Shown: positions 6,248-12,826 of the stretch, piece by piece
How the letters are laid out: each line of letters opens with the position of its first letter
How positions within the stretch are numbered: position 1 is the stretch's first letter
From: a virus
DNA: 39,039 nt
Reading direction: 5' to 3' (one strand)
Virus record (IMG/VR): IMGVR_UViG_3300014962_000016
Location: 1 to 39,039 of that record
Notes under the pieces: model-generated
Databases searched by the model: none
Told to the model about the DNA's origin: nothing
What the model saw: only the letters and a program-made list of their open reading frames with translations
Position numbers and translations under genes: made by a program

Positions 6248-6429
6248 TTGAGATTCCGCACCTGTCCTACAGCCAGTACAACGAGTACGTCGGCTGCGGT
6301 GAGCGTTACCGCCTGACACGCCTGGTGGGCGTGAAGGAAGACCCGGCCTACTGGTTCGCCGGGGGGTCTGCACTGCACGAGGCCACTGAAGCCATCGACA
6401 AGGCACTGTTTGAGGAGTACCAGGCGTGA
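6244..6429 (+). CDS. Cas4-like PD-(D/E)XK exonuclease, N-terminal part of a split gene
   Basis: This 61-residue ORF starts at GTG in a GTGA overlap behind GAGGAGG. It holds the N-terminal signature of actinophage Cas4/RecB-like nucleases: IEIPHLSYSQYNEYVGCGERYRL, then WFAGGSALHEATEA, where the GGSALHE block corresponds to the conserved histidine-containing helix. In related phages this runs on as one protein of about 260-300 residues. Here it stops at TGA and the remainder is encoded from 6426 in another frame. Both parts keep their conserved motifs, so the two chains may assemble, or the break may be a sequencing or natural frameshift. Confidence 0.75.
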   Translation: MIEIPHLSYSQYNEYVGCGERYRLTRLVGVKEDPAYWFAGGSALHEATEAIDKALFEEYQA

Positions 6430-7118
6430 ACAACTACCTAGAGCTTGGCCTGGATGCGTTCCGCGCATCCTTCGACAAGCACCTTGCCGAAGTGGAGCCT
6501 GGCGCACATATTCGCAGTGCTGGTCGTCCGACGAAAGCGAACCCGAATGGCGAGGACGCTGCCTGGTGGCAGGCGAATGCGCCTGCGTTCATCCAGTCGT
6601 GGATCACCTGGCGTCAGAACAATCCGAATCTGCACATCTTGAACCTTGATGGCACGCCCGGTATCGAACTGGAGGTGAAGGCCACGGTCGATGTGGACGG
6701 CAAGGATGTCCTGCTCAAGGGCTTCATCGACCGGGTGTTCACCGATGCCAACACAGGCGACCTGTTGATTGTCGATTTGAAATCGGGCCGGAATGCACCA
6801 TCGGGTCTTCAGGTTGCGTTCTATCGCCGTGCCATGAAGGAGACTTTCGGCATTGATGCAGGCTTCGGTGCCTACTGGATGGCACGCGAGGGAACCCTGT
6901 CCACGATCCATGACCTGAGCCAGTACCCCGACGAGGTCGTGGACTACTGGATTGCCACCACCTACAAGGGCATCACTAACCAAATCTTTCTGCCGCAAGT
7001 CAGCAGCCTCTGCAAGGGCTGTGGCGTGCAGAAGCATTGCTATGTCTTCAACCGCAACACCCGTTTTTCACCCGTCGATGTAAACATGCCAGAAGCACAG
7101 GAGGCAGACCATGTCTAG
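6426..7118 (+). CDS. Cas4-like PD-(D/E)XK exonuclease, C-terminal catalytic part
   Basis: This 230-residue ORF starts at a GTG overlapping the stop of the N-terminal part. It carries the nuclease core: GFIDRVF (motif with the first Asp), LLIVDLKSGR (the D-x-K motif, near residues 115-123) and LQVAFYRRA (the conserved Gln helix). Near the end, LCKGCGVQKHCYVF gives three clustered cysteines, like the iron-sulfur-binding cysteines of Cas4/AddB enzymes. The enzyme probably processes DNA ends during replication or recombination. It is followed by a putative ssDNA-binding partner, a helicase and a resolvase in the same operon. Confidence 0.82.
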   Translation: MNNYLELGLDAFRASFDKHLAEVEPGAHIRSAGRPTKANPNGEDAAWWQANAPAFIQSWITWRQNNPNLHILNLDGTPGIELEVKATVDVDGKDVLLKGFIDRVFTDANTGDLLIVDLKSGRNAPSGLQVAFYRRAMKETFGIDAGFGAYWMAREGTLSTIHDLSQYPDEVVDYWIATTYKGITNQIFLPQVSSLCKGCGVQKHCYVFNRNTRFSPVDVNMPEAQEADHV

Positions 7119-7572
7119 CACTGAAGCACCGTTCCGAGCGACCCTGCCCGTGGAGATCGCAGGGCACAAGATTCTCCTCACCGCTGGTGGTGACACCGTG
7201 GGTGAGTACACGCTGCGCTGGGCCGAGCTGGCCGAGGCAGCACCCAATCTCGTGGAGTCCTTCAGCCTCATCATCGGGGCGATCAACGCACAGCCGTTGA
7301 CTCAGTCTCAGCAGTACACCCCGCCTCCGGTGGCTGCTGATGGTGGCGGCTGGAACGTAGCACCGCAGACCTCTGCCCCGGTCGCGCCCCCCGCTACGTT
7401 CCAGTCGGCCACCGCTCCGGTGTGCGCTCACGGTCCCCGCAATCCTGTGTCCAAGGTGGGTGCGAAGGGTCCGTGGAAGGCATGGATGTGCAACGTGCCA
7501 CAGGGTGGCACCAAGTGCGAGCCCGTGTGGATCAAGCGTGGCACCCCTGAGTGGGACAACTTCCCCGCCTAG
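7111..7572 (+). CDS. Putative recombination accessory protein with C-terminal zinc-ribbon-like end
   Basis: The 153-residue protein starts at ATG behind AGGAGG and overlaps the nuclease gene by 8 bases. An N-terminal folded part (residues 1-60) is followed by a Pro/Ala/Gln-rich linker and a C-terminal module CAHGP ... WMCNVPQGGTKCEPVW, with Cys/His pairs that look able to bind zinc. Proteins of this form often follow the Cas4-like nuclease in actinophages and I suspect single-strand DNA binding. This rests on position and composition only. Confidence 0.6.
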   Translation: MSSTEAPFRATLPVEIAGHKILLTAGGDTVGEYTLRWAELAEAAPNLVESFSLIIGAINAQPLTQSQQYTPPPVAADGGGWNVAPQTSAPVAPPATFQSATAPVCAHGPRNPVSKVGAKGPWKAWMCNVPQGGTKCEPVWIKRGTPEWDNFPA

Positions 7573-7575
7573 GCG

Positions 7576-8358
7576 ATGAGGCGACTAGACCGTGCAGTCA
7601 ACCAACTGGATCGGGGCGGGGCAGTCATCCCTGTCCCGTTCCGATCCTGGGCTGACTACCAAATCAGCATCCGAAGGGGTGAGGTGTCGATGATTGCTGG
7701 CCCACCCGGTGCAGGCAAGTCCACCCTCGCCCTGTCCGTTGCCATGCTGTCCGGTGTCCCCACGCTGTACGCCAGCATGGACACACACGAGGCCACGATG
7801 GCGCTGCGTGCCACCGCCATGGTCACAGGCCTGCCGCAGTTGGAGGTGGAGAACAGGATCAGGCAGGACTCCTCGTGGGCTGCCAACATCTTGGCATCCA
7901 AGGCCAGCCACATCACATGGATGTTCGACTCCTCCCCCTCCCTGCAAGACCTGGCTGACGAGATCGCCCTGTACCGGGAGGTACAAGGGGACAACATGCA
8001 ACTGCTCGTGGTGGACAACATGATCGATGTCACCCACGAGTCAGGCGATGAGTTCTCCTCGCTGCGCTCACTGTCCAGGGAGCTCAAGTGGTGGAGCAGG
8101 GAAACAGGCTGTGCGACGTTGGCCTTGCATCACACATCGGAGTCCTACACAGGCAATCCTTGCCCTCCCCGCGCAGCACTGCACGGCAAGATCGCACAGA
8201 TTCCCTCATTGATCCTGACGTTGGCTTCGCCAACGGACGGACTGATGTCCATTGCCAGCGTGAAGAACAGGTACGGGCCTGCCGATCCGTCAGGCCAGAC
8301 CGCCATGTGGATGGACTACAACCCCTCCACCATGCAGATCAAGGACATCAACCTGTGA
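7576..8358 (+). CDS. RecA/DnaB-type replicative helicase ATPase
   Basis: The 260-residue protein has a clear Walker A (GPPGAGKS, residues 42-49) and Walker B (LLVVDN, Asp147) and an HHTSES stretch near residue 190 that matches the arginine/histidine motif region of DnaB-type helicases. Its length covers only the C-terminal RecA-like domain; a DnaB N-terminal domain is missing. It is likely the fork helicase or a helicase loader. It lies between the recombination genes and the primase genes. RadA/Sms-like ATPases are the main alternative. Confidence 0.8.
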   Translation: MRRLDRAVNQLDRGGAVIPVPFRSWADYQISIRRGEVSMIAGPPGAGKSTLALSVAMLSGVPTLYASMDTHEATMALRATAMVTGLPQLEVENRIRQDSSWAANILASKASHITWMFDSSPSLQDLADEIALYREVQGDNMQLLVVDNMIDVTHESGDEFSSLRSLSRELKWWSRETGCATLALHHTSESYTGNPCPPRAALHGKIAQIPSLILTLASPTDGLMSIASVKNRYGPADPSGQTAMWMDYNPSTMQIKDINL

Positions 8359-8474
8359 AGGAGTTCAAGGCTGACTGTCAGCGAGGCCAGTGCAAGAGCC
8401 TGGTCAAGATGGTGACGTTCGATAACGAGGAGAACACCGTCTGCCTGGATTGCGGGACGGTACACAGTGGCTGA
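8355..8474 (+). CDS. 39-residue zinc-ribbon microprotein
   Basis: This short ORF starts at GTG in a GTGA overlap with the helicase and overlaps the resolvase by 8 bases. It contains Cys8-x4-Cys13 and Cys30-x2-Cys33, the two knuckles of a minimal zinc ribbon. The overlap on both sides and AAGGA upstream support a real gene. It may bind nucleic acid or a polymerase subunit; the partner is unknown. Confidence 0.6.
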   Translation: MKEFKADCQRGQCKSLVKMVTFDNEENTVCLDCGTVHSG

Positions 8475-8862
8475 CATCACTGCTCGGAACAAGGCGAACA
8501 AGCGCAAGGGCGCTGACTTTGAGATCGACATTGTTCAGTACATGCGGGAACGCTTCCTGCATACGGAGCGCCTGACCAAGGCTGGCAAGGATGACGAAGG
8601 TGACGCTGTCATCAGGGTGAGAGACCTCGCCGTGGTGCTGGAGTGTAAGAACGAGAAGGCCATCGACCTGTCCGGTTACATGAACGAGGCCACGTTGGAG
8701 GCCCGTAACTGGGAAGCCAAGCGCATCCATGAGCCCTCCCCCGCTGCCCTCGTGATCGGGGCAGCCATCGTCAAGCGACGCAACCAGTCCATCCACAAGT
8801 CCTATGTCGTCATGGAGGCTGATGACTTTGCCGCACTCCTCTTACACCTACAGACCCGGTGA
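8467..8862 (+). CDS. Holliday-junction resolvase-like PD-(D/E)XK nuclease
   Basis: The 131-residue protein starts at GTG. It has the layout of Hjc-like phage resolvases: an N-terminal basic segment with Glu19 (KGADFEIDI), Asp46 (DEGDAVI) and the ExK motif Glu59-Cys-Lys61 (VLECKNEKAIDL), followed by a helical tail. Such enzymes cut branched DNA made during replication and recombination before packaging. It sits directly upstream of the primase genes with overlapping ends. Confidence 0.82.
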   Translation: MADITARNKANKRKGADFEIDIVQYMRERFLHTERLTKAGKDDEGDAVIRVRDLAVVLECKNEKAIDLSGYMNEATLEARNWEAKRIHEPSPAALVIGAAIVKRRNQSIHKSYVVMEADDFAALLLHLQTR

Positions 8863-9211
8863 CCTATGGCGCGTTCTGAGGCACTACCAGTGGAAGTTGC
8901 CCTCACCGAAGGGACATTGGCAGACCATCTCGTGCGGAATGCACGAGGACAAGAACCCTTCCTGCCGGGTGAACGATTCCACGGGCGGGGTTGCCTGCAT
9001 GTCATGCGGGTTCAGGGGGGATGTCGTGAAGCTGGTCAAGGAGATGGAAGGAGTTGAGTACCGGGATGCTTTCCGAATCGTTGAGGCTCTCACTAGCGGA
9101 AGCAGCAGCGACCTACCACGCCAGCGTGGACGAAGCAGCGGGGTATCTGGCTCAACGCGGCATTACGAAAGAGGCGGCAGCAGCACATCTGCTCGGCTAC
9201 GTCACGGCTGA
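8822..9211 (+). CDS. DNA primase, zinc-finger (CHC2) part
   Basis: This ORF holds a CHC2 primase zinc finger: Cys38-x2-His41 (SCGMHEDKNPS) and Cys59-x2-Cys62 (ACMSCGFRGD), followed by a helix (VVKLVKEMEGVEYRDAFRIVEAL). The start is uncertain: ATG 8822 follows GGAGG at only three bases, and TTG 8828 has better spacing. The C-terminal 40 residues are a low-complexity Ser/Arg tail over the start of the Toprim ORF at 9066. In several actinophages primase is likewise encoded as two overlapping ORFs. It recognises template sequence for primer synthesis together with the next protein. Confidence 0.75.
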   Translation: MTLPHSSYTYRPGDLWRVLRHYQWKLPSPKGHWQTISCGMHEDKNPSCRVNDSTGGVACMSCGFRGDVVKLVKEMEGVEYRDAFRIVEALTSGSSSDLPRQRGRSSGVSGSTRHYERGGSSTSARLRHG

Positions 9212-9689
9212 GAACGCAGCCGTAGGCCACGACGCCTACGTTGGCAGGCTTGCCATTCCCTACCTGACCCCGACAGGCGTGACCGACATCCGGTTCCGTG
9301 CGATAGCCGACGACGCCTCCCCCAAGTACCTAGGCCGCATCGGTGCGGAACTCATGATGTACAACGTGCTGGCCTTCCGTGTGCCCAGTGACTTCATTGC
9401 CATCTGTGAAGGCGAGATCGACACCATCACAGCCAACACTCTTGCTGGTATCCCAGCCGTAGGGCTGGCTGGAGTCAATGCCTGGAAGGGCTTCTATTCC
9501 CGTGCCTTCCTTGACTATCAGCGGGTGCTGGTCCTGGCTGACGGTGACCAACCCGGCAAGGAGATGGGCAAGAAGATCGCCTCCGTTGTGGAGCAGGCCG
9601 TCGTCATCACCATGCCAGACGGCATGGATGTCAACAGCACCTATCTCGCAGAGGGTGCCGATGGAATCAGGAGGAGGGCTGGTGTCTAG
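9066..9689 (+). CDS. DNA primase, Toprim catalytic part
   Basis: The 207-residue protein has the primase Toprim fold: Glu in FIAICEGEID, then VLVLADGDQPG with the D-x-D pair, preceded by a DnaG-like N-terminal stretch (RLAIPYLTPTGVTDIRFRAI and PKYLG). ATG 9066 is chosen; TTG 9054 lies too close to the AAGGAG site. It overlaps the zinc-finger ORF in another frame by about 145 bases. Together the two should supply primer synthesis for the phage fork with the helicase at 7576. Confidence 0.82.
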   Translation: MLSESLRLSLAEAAATYHASVDEAAGYLAQRGITKEAAAAHLLGYVTAENAAVGHDAYVGRLAIPYLTPTGVTDIRFRAIADDASPKYLGRIGAELMMYNVLAFRVPSDFIAICEGEIDTITANTLAGIPAVGLAGVNAWKGFYSRAFLDYQRVLVLADGDQPGKEMGKKIASVVEQAVVITMPDGMDVNSTYLAEGADGIRRRAGV

Positions 9690-9808
9690 TGACACAGCAC
9701 GACTGGAATATTCTTACGACCCAAATACAGGGTCTTGGTTTGGCGGTTCTTGGTATCGACCAACGCACCGGGATCATCGTGGTGAAGGTGCCGAAGCTGA
9801 AGAAGTGA
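9689..9808 (+). CDS. 39-residue microprotein of unknown function
   Basis: A GTG start shares its first base with the primase stop codon, behind a GGAGGAGG site, and the ORF ends in a GTGA overlap with the next gene. The 39 residues are hydrophobic in the middle (GLGLAVLGIDQRTGIIVVKV) and basic at the end (KLKK), like a small two-strand beta unit. It would be missed by length filters. Coupling on both sides is the main evidence that it is real. Confidence 0.5.
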   Translation: MTQHDWNILTTQIQGLGLAVLGIDQRTGIIVVKVPKLKK

Positions 9809-10104
9809 AGCCGTCCTTCGCTATGGCGCTGGCCTCTATCTATGACCAGGCAGAGGAACTGCTGCTGTCCAAGCAGCGGGACTACGGGCCTGACAACATT
9901 GCCAAAAGTCCTTTCGGTCCCCTGTTCGGGCTGCTGGTTCGCATGTATGACAAGCAGGCCAGGGCTGTGAACCTTGTGAGCAAGGGCCATCAGGCACAGC
10001 ATGAGTCCCTGGAGGACACGTTCATTGACTTGCTGAACTATGCAGCCATCGGGCTGCTGGTGCTGCGTGGTCAGTGGCCTGGCGTGAAGGCAGGCGAATG
10101 GTGA
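9805..10104 (+). CDS. DUF1599/MazG-like nucleotide-associated protein
   Basis: The 99-residue protein starts at GTG inside a GTGA overlap. The pattern LLSKQRDYGPDNI, then RMYDKQARAVNL and ESLEDTFIDLLNYAAIGLLVL matches the all-alpha NTP-pyrophosphohydrolase-like (MazG-related, DUF1599) family, whose acidic residues bind magnesium and nucleotides. It may hydrolyse or sense dNTPs and so shape the phage nucleotide pool. It is the last clear nucleotide-metabolism gene of the replication operon. Confidence 0.72.
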   Translation: MKPSFAMALASIYDQAEELLLSKQRDYGPDNIAKSPFGPLFGLLVRMYDKQARAVNLVSKGHQAQHESLEDTFIDLLNYAAIGLLVLRGQWPGVKAGEW

Positions 10105-10220
10105 GCCACCATGCGCTGTGCCCTGCACAGGTTGAAGTTTCTGATGGGTGGCTGGCATGGGCACCGGACTGTGTCTGCGACCTGATTACTGAAGCCAAGG
10201 CAGACGATGACAACCGCTGA
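10101..10220 (+). CDS. Zinc microprotein with CxCDLI signature
   Basis: This 39-residue ORF starts at GTG in a GTGA overlap. It reads HALCP near the start and CVCDLITEAKADDDNR at the end, so three cysteines and two histidines can bind one zinc. The same plan, HDPLCP and CQCDLIEEVRDDQDRR, is seen in the gene at 38883 on the far side of the genome, making the two likely paralogues. Similar short CxCDLI proteins are common in actinophages, but their function is unknown to me. Confidence 0.6.
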   Translation: MSHHALCPAQVEVSDGWLAWAPDCVCDLITEAKADDDNR

Positions 10221-10446
10221 TCATGGATTCCCTGACGCCACAGAGATGGTTGACCCTGTGGTCTACGCCCATCTCACATCAGGCAAGGTCATTGAGTTCC
10301 ATGAAGTGAGTGTCATTGAGTTAGGCAAGAGGCTGCATCACTGGGGGTTCGTCGTCCTTGCTGACGGCGAAGGTGAGTACTGCGTTCTGTTCAAGCACGG
10401 GGTAGCCGCTCTTACTGCGGGTGCGATTCATTCGCCCAACAGTTAG
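10207..10446 (+). CDS. Small protein of unknown function (79 aa)
   Basis: The 79-residue protein starts at ATG behind AAGG and overlaps the previous microprotein by 14 bases. It contains a likely beta-strand-rich core (HLTSGKVIEFHEVSVIELG, then FVVLADGEGEYCVLFKHGVAALTAG) reminiscent of small SH3-like or PilZ-like barrels, but I recognise no family. It lies in the replication operon just before the phosphoesterase. Confidence 0.6.
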   Translation: MTTADHGFPDATEMVDPVVYAHLTSGKVIEFHEVSVIELGKRLHHWGFVVLADGEGEYCVLFKHGVAALTAGAIHSPNS

Positions 10447-10457
10447 GAACCCACGCC

Positions 10458-11201
10458 ATGCGGCGTATCTGGATAATCTCGGACCTTCAAGTTCCGTTTC
10501 ACGACCGTAAGGCCGTCGATGCACTGGCGCAGTGCATTGCGGATATGAAAGGCCCAGACGATCTGGTCTGCACAGCAGGCGATGAGATCGATCTGCAAAC
10601 CATCAGTCGCTGGTCCCAGGGCACAGCCCTGGAATGGGAACGGTCCATCGGTAAGGACCGTGACCTCACCGTACAAGTGCTGCGTGACCTACAGGTTGAG
10701 GTCTGCGTCAGAAGTAATCACACTGACCGCCTCTACAACGCCGTGATGAAGCGACTGCCAGGCCTGCTCGGGCTGCCAGAGATAGAGCTGCCCAACTTCC
10801 TCAGGTTCCCTGACCTTGGCATCCACTACTCAGAGGGTGCCTACCCCGTAGCCCCTGGCTGGAACCTCATGCACGGCGATGAGGCTGGCATGAGCCAGAT
10901 CGCAGGGCAGACAGCGGCAGGCCTAGTACGCAAGGTCGGTACGTCTGTCGTATGTGGTCACACACATAGGCTCGGGCTCCAGCCCTACACCACTTCGGTC
11001 AACGGCAAGGTCACTCGCACTCTGCACGGGTTTGAGGTTGGCAACCTCATGGACATGTCGAAGGCCAAGTACGCCAAGACTCACAACTGGCAGCAGGGCT
11101 TTGGCCTGCTGTATGTGGATGGCAACACGGTGATCCCCTGCCCTGTGCCCATTGAGAAGAAGTCCTTTGTCGTGGAAGGGGTCCAGTACAAGTGGAACTG
11201 A
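10458..11201 (+). CDS. Calcineurin-like metallophosphoesterase
   Basis: The 247-residue protein shows the dinuclear-metal phosphoesterase motifs in order: D-x-H variant (SDLQVPFH, Asp9 and His15), GDEID (Asp42), SNHTDR (Asn87, His88), HGD (His139) and GHTHR (His168, His170). The third motif is usually GNH(E/D); here glycine is replaced by serine and the acid sits one residue later. Substrates could be nucleic acid, cyclic nucleotides or a protein phosphate. Phages carry related enzymes next to replication genes, but the substrate is not shown by the sequence. Confidence 0.85.
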   Translation: MRRIWIISDLQVPFHDRKAVDALAQCIADMKGPDDLVCTAGDEIDLQTISRWSQGTALEWERSIGKDRDLTVQVLRDLQVEVCVRSNHTDRLYNAVMKRLPGLLGLPEIELPNFLRFPDLGIHYSEGAYPVAPGWNLMHGDEAGMSQIAGQTAAGLVRKVGTSVVCGHTHRLGLQPYTTSVNGKVTRTLHGFEVGNLMDMSKAKYAKTHNWQQGFGLLYVDGNTVIPCPVPIEKKSFVVEGVQYKWN

Positions 11202-11818
11202 CTGACCGGGAGCTACAGGTCATCACGCAGGGGGCTATGAATGCACACAGGGCACAGCGGGAGTTCATGCCGCTGCCTGACCTCATCAACGAGGGTGTGC
11301 TGTGGGCACTGGAGCATGAGCGCAAGGTGCTGATGTGGCGGGAGAAGGGCAAGTACGGGGAGAACCTGTTGCGGCACAGCGTGAAGCAGAAGTGCCTGTC
11401 GATCATTGCCTCGGAACGCAAGCGGGTGTACCGCCTGGAGCGGGACGACATTGCGTATTACAACCCCGCTGTAGTCAGGGAGATTCTGCCGGACATTTTC
11501 GATACTGATGATTGGACTAGCTCTAGCCAGTCGCAGATGACAGACAAGGTGTCGGGTGTATCCAGGCCCAGTGAGGGCAACACTCGCTTGGCAACGGTGA
11601 TCGATGTGCTGAGTGCCTTCCAGTCCCTGTCCGATGAGGACCAGACGCTGCTGCGGGAACTGTACGCAGATGGTGGCATCACACAACAGGTGCTGGCTGT
11701 GACTTTGGATGTGACAGAGAAGACGGTGGCTCGTCGTGAGCAGCGTGCCATTCAGAAGATCGTGGACAGATTGGGCGGTGAGTTGCCGTGGTGGGATTCC
11801 AAGAGGAGAGCAGGATGA
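11192..11818 (+). CDS. Sigma-70-region-4-like HTH protein, possible late activator
   Basis: The 208-residue protein starts at GTG overlapping the phosphoesterase. The C-terminal part (SLSDEDQTLLRELYADGGITQQVLAVTLDVTEKTVARREQ) has the spacing of a sigma-factor region 4 helix-turn-helix. The N-terminal part (DLINEGVLWALEH, then LLRHSVKQKCLSIIASERKRV) resembles region 2-like helices. It is near the end of the early operon, a usual place for a switch to late expression. It could bind host RNA polymerase at the late promoter near 18181. A plain HTH regulator is an alternative. Confidence 0.65.
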   Translation: MELTDRELQVITQGAMNAHRAQREFMPLPDLINEGVLWALEHERKVLMWREKGKYGENLLRHSVKQKCLSIIASERKRVYRLERDDIAYYNPAVVREILPDIFDTDDWTSSSQSQMTDKVSGVSRPSEGNTRLATVIDVLSAFQSLSDEDQTLLRELYADGGITQQVLAVTLDVTEKTVARREQRAIQKIVDRLGGELPWWDSKRRAG

Positions 11819-11946
11819 GTTGGTGGGGTTGGCTGATCGGAATAACCCTTGGTATTGCTGGATTTTTGACAGGTTGGTCTGCTGCTGTCGTGTGCAAGGC
11901 TATCCTTTCGGAGCCTCACGATGTCTGGGAGGACGAGGAGTGGTGA
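11815..11946 (+). CDS. 43-residue membrane microprotein
   Basis: The ORF starts in an ATGA overlap with the sigma-like gene and ends just before the terminator at 11949. It is a Trp/Gly-rich single span (WWGWLIGITLGIAGFLTGW) followed by a short acidic tail (SEPHDVWEDEEW). No family is recognised. As the last gene of the early operon it may act at the host membrane. Confidence 0.6.
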   Translation: MSWWGWLIGITLGIAGFLTGWSAAVVCKAILSEPHDVWEDEEW

Positions 11947-11948
11947 GC

Positions 11949-11997
11949 GAGGGCTGGTAGTCACAGTCCTGACAGGCACCGTTCGTTACCAGCCCTC
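11949..11997. terminator. Long inverted repeat between convergent operons
   Basis: GAGGGCTGGTA (11949-11959) is perfectly complementary to 11987-11997, with a 27-base loop. It lies between the ends of the rightward early operon and the leftward small-gene operon. A T-run is lacking, so a factor-dependent or bidirectional terminator is inferred from position. Confidence 0.6.
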
Positions 11998-12015
11998 CGC
12001 ACCATAGGCACTCAG

Positions 12016-12258
12016 TCATGTCCGTGGCATTCCCACGAGAACATCCGTGCCATCCACACCCAACTCAGACTCACCGTAGATTGCATCAAGAATCTCACTG
12101 CGATAGCAGACACCCAGCACACAGTCATCCAGTGCTGTGCTGGGTGGGATGTTGAGCCTGTCTACCTCGGTCAGCCAGTCTCGCACATGCTCCACAGTCA
12201 CACGACCATGATTGTCTAGGTACACGCTGATCACCGCATCAGACTTCACTTCACTCAT
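12016..12258 (-). CDS. Small protein of unknown function (80 aa)
   Basis: The 80-residue protein starts at the ATG with AGGAG about eight bases upstream; a longer frame reading back to 12414 is antisense noise. It reads SDAVISVYLDNHGRVTVEHVRDWLTEVDRLNIP and looks like a compact alpha/beta protein. It is the last gene of the leftward operon and overlaps the upstream gene by 8 bases. No family is recognised. Confidence 0.65.
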   Translation of the reverse strand: MSEVKSDAVISVYLDNHGRVTVEHVRDWLTEVDRLNIPPSTALDDCVLGVCYRSEILDAIYGESELGVDGTDVLVGMPRT

Positions 12259-12451
12259 CGTCCTGTCTCCTGATCTTGAACGCACGCAGCTTGTCCACAT
12301 ATGCCCACAGTTCGTCCCGCACCACACCCTCCGGATGGGATGCAGCCCACTGCATGAAGGTTTTCTCAATGTGTTCCCGCATGAACCTGGCTCCCTCGGA
12401 GAAGCCTTCATCACGGATACGCCTGTAGTCAGGCATCAATAGTTGGCTCAT
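12251..12451 (-). CDS. Small helical protein of unknown function (66 aa)
   Basis: The 66-residue product is a charged, mostly helical protein (FSEGARFMREHIEKTFMQWAAS, then VVRDELWAYVDKLRAFKIRRQDDE). Three consecutive start codons lie at 12457, 12454 and 12451; I chose the last for its spacing to GAGAG. It overlaps both neighbours, which implies coupled translation. Function is unknown. Confidence 0.6.
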   Translation of the reverse strand: MSQLLMPDYRRIRDEGFSEGARFMREHIEKTFMQWAASHPEGVVRDELWAYVDKLRAFKIRRQDDE

Positions 12452-12665
12452 CATCACTCTCAGTCGGGGCTATCAGATAGGCACCACAGGCCAGGCAGAG
12501 AACGTCCGTGAAGTACATGGCGACCTGTCTGTCGTGGAAAATCGTGATCGTTGCGAAGTTGTTGTTCCCGCAAAGACACACATGGGTAGGGCCAGCCCAC
12601 CTGTAGTCAGGGCCACCCTCACTCAGCTCGTGGAAGATGTGCGACCACGGCTTCACCTCGCTCAC
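12429..12665 (-). CDS. Small zinc-knuckle protein (78 aa)
   Basis: This 78-residue protein starts at a GTG that overlaps the TGA of the upstream gene. It has CLCG (residues 30-33) and CLAC (near 57-60), two CxxC-type knuckles set in a beta-rich stretch (NFATITIFHDRQVAMYF), so a zinc-ribbon fold is likely. It is one of several cysteine-rich small proteins in this operon. No specific function can be given. Confidence 0.6.
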   Translation of the reverse strand: MSEVKPWSHIFHELSEGGPDYRWAGPTHVCLCGNNNFATITIFHDRQVAMYFTDVLCLACGAYLIAPTESDDEPTIDA

Positions 12666-12826
12666 AGTGGGCTGACCACCAGTGAGTCAGTACCCGTAGC
12701 GTGCTGGCAGACACAGCCGGTGCAGCGTGCATGTTCCTGTGCTGCCAGGTGCAGGAAGTGCAGCCCTCCCCCAGCACGCCAGGAACGGTTCCACTGTGCC
12801 CCTTTGAGGCACGGCTGACAGATCAT
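12662..12826 (-). CDS. Small cysteine-rich protein (54 aa)
   Basis: The ORF starts at ATG in an ATGA overlap with whiB behind GGGAGGTG. It carries CQPC at the N-terminus and CTGCVCQH in the second half, so four to five cysteines and a histidine are placed to bind zinc. Similar short proteins ending in CxCQH are frequent in actinophage accessory operons. Co-translation with WhiB suggests a shared regulatory setting. Confidence 0.6.
   Translation of the reverse strand: MICQPCLKGAQWNRSWRAGGGLHFLHLAAQEHARCTGCVCQHATGTDSLVVSPL

Noticed and set aside
6420-6435. Programmed frameshift joining the two exonuclease parts
   Set aside because: No slippery heptamer or strong downstream structure was seen at the overlap. 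Coupled translation or an indel explains the data more simply, so I report the split without claiming frameshifting.
11954-11966. Thirteen-base word CTGGTAGTCACAG shared with about 32636
   Set aside because: In a 39-kb sequence a number of 13-base repeats are expected by chance, and no flanking similarity was seen.
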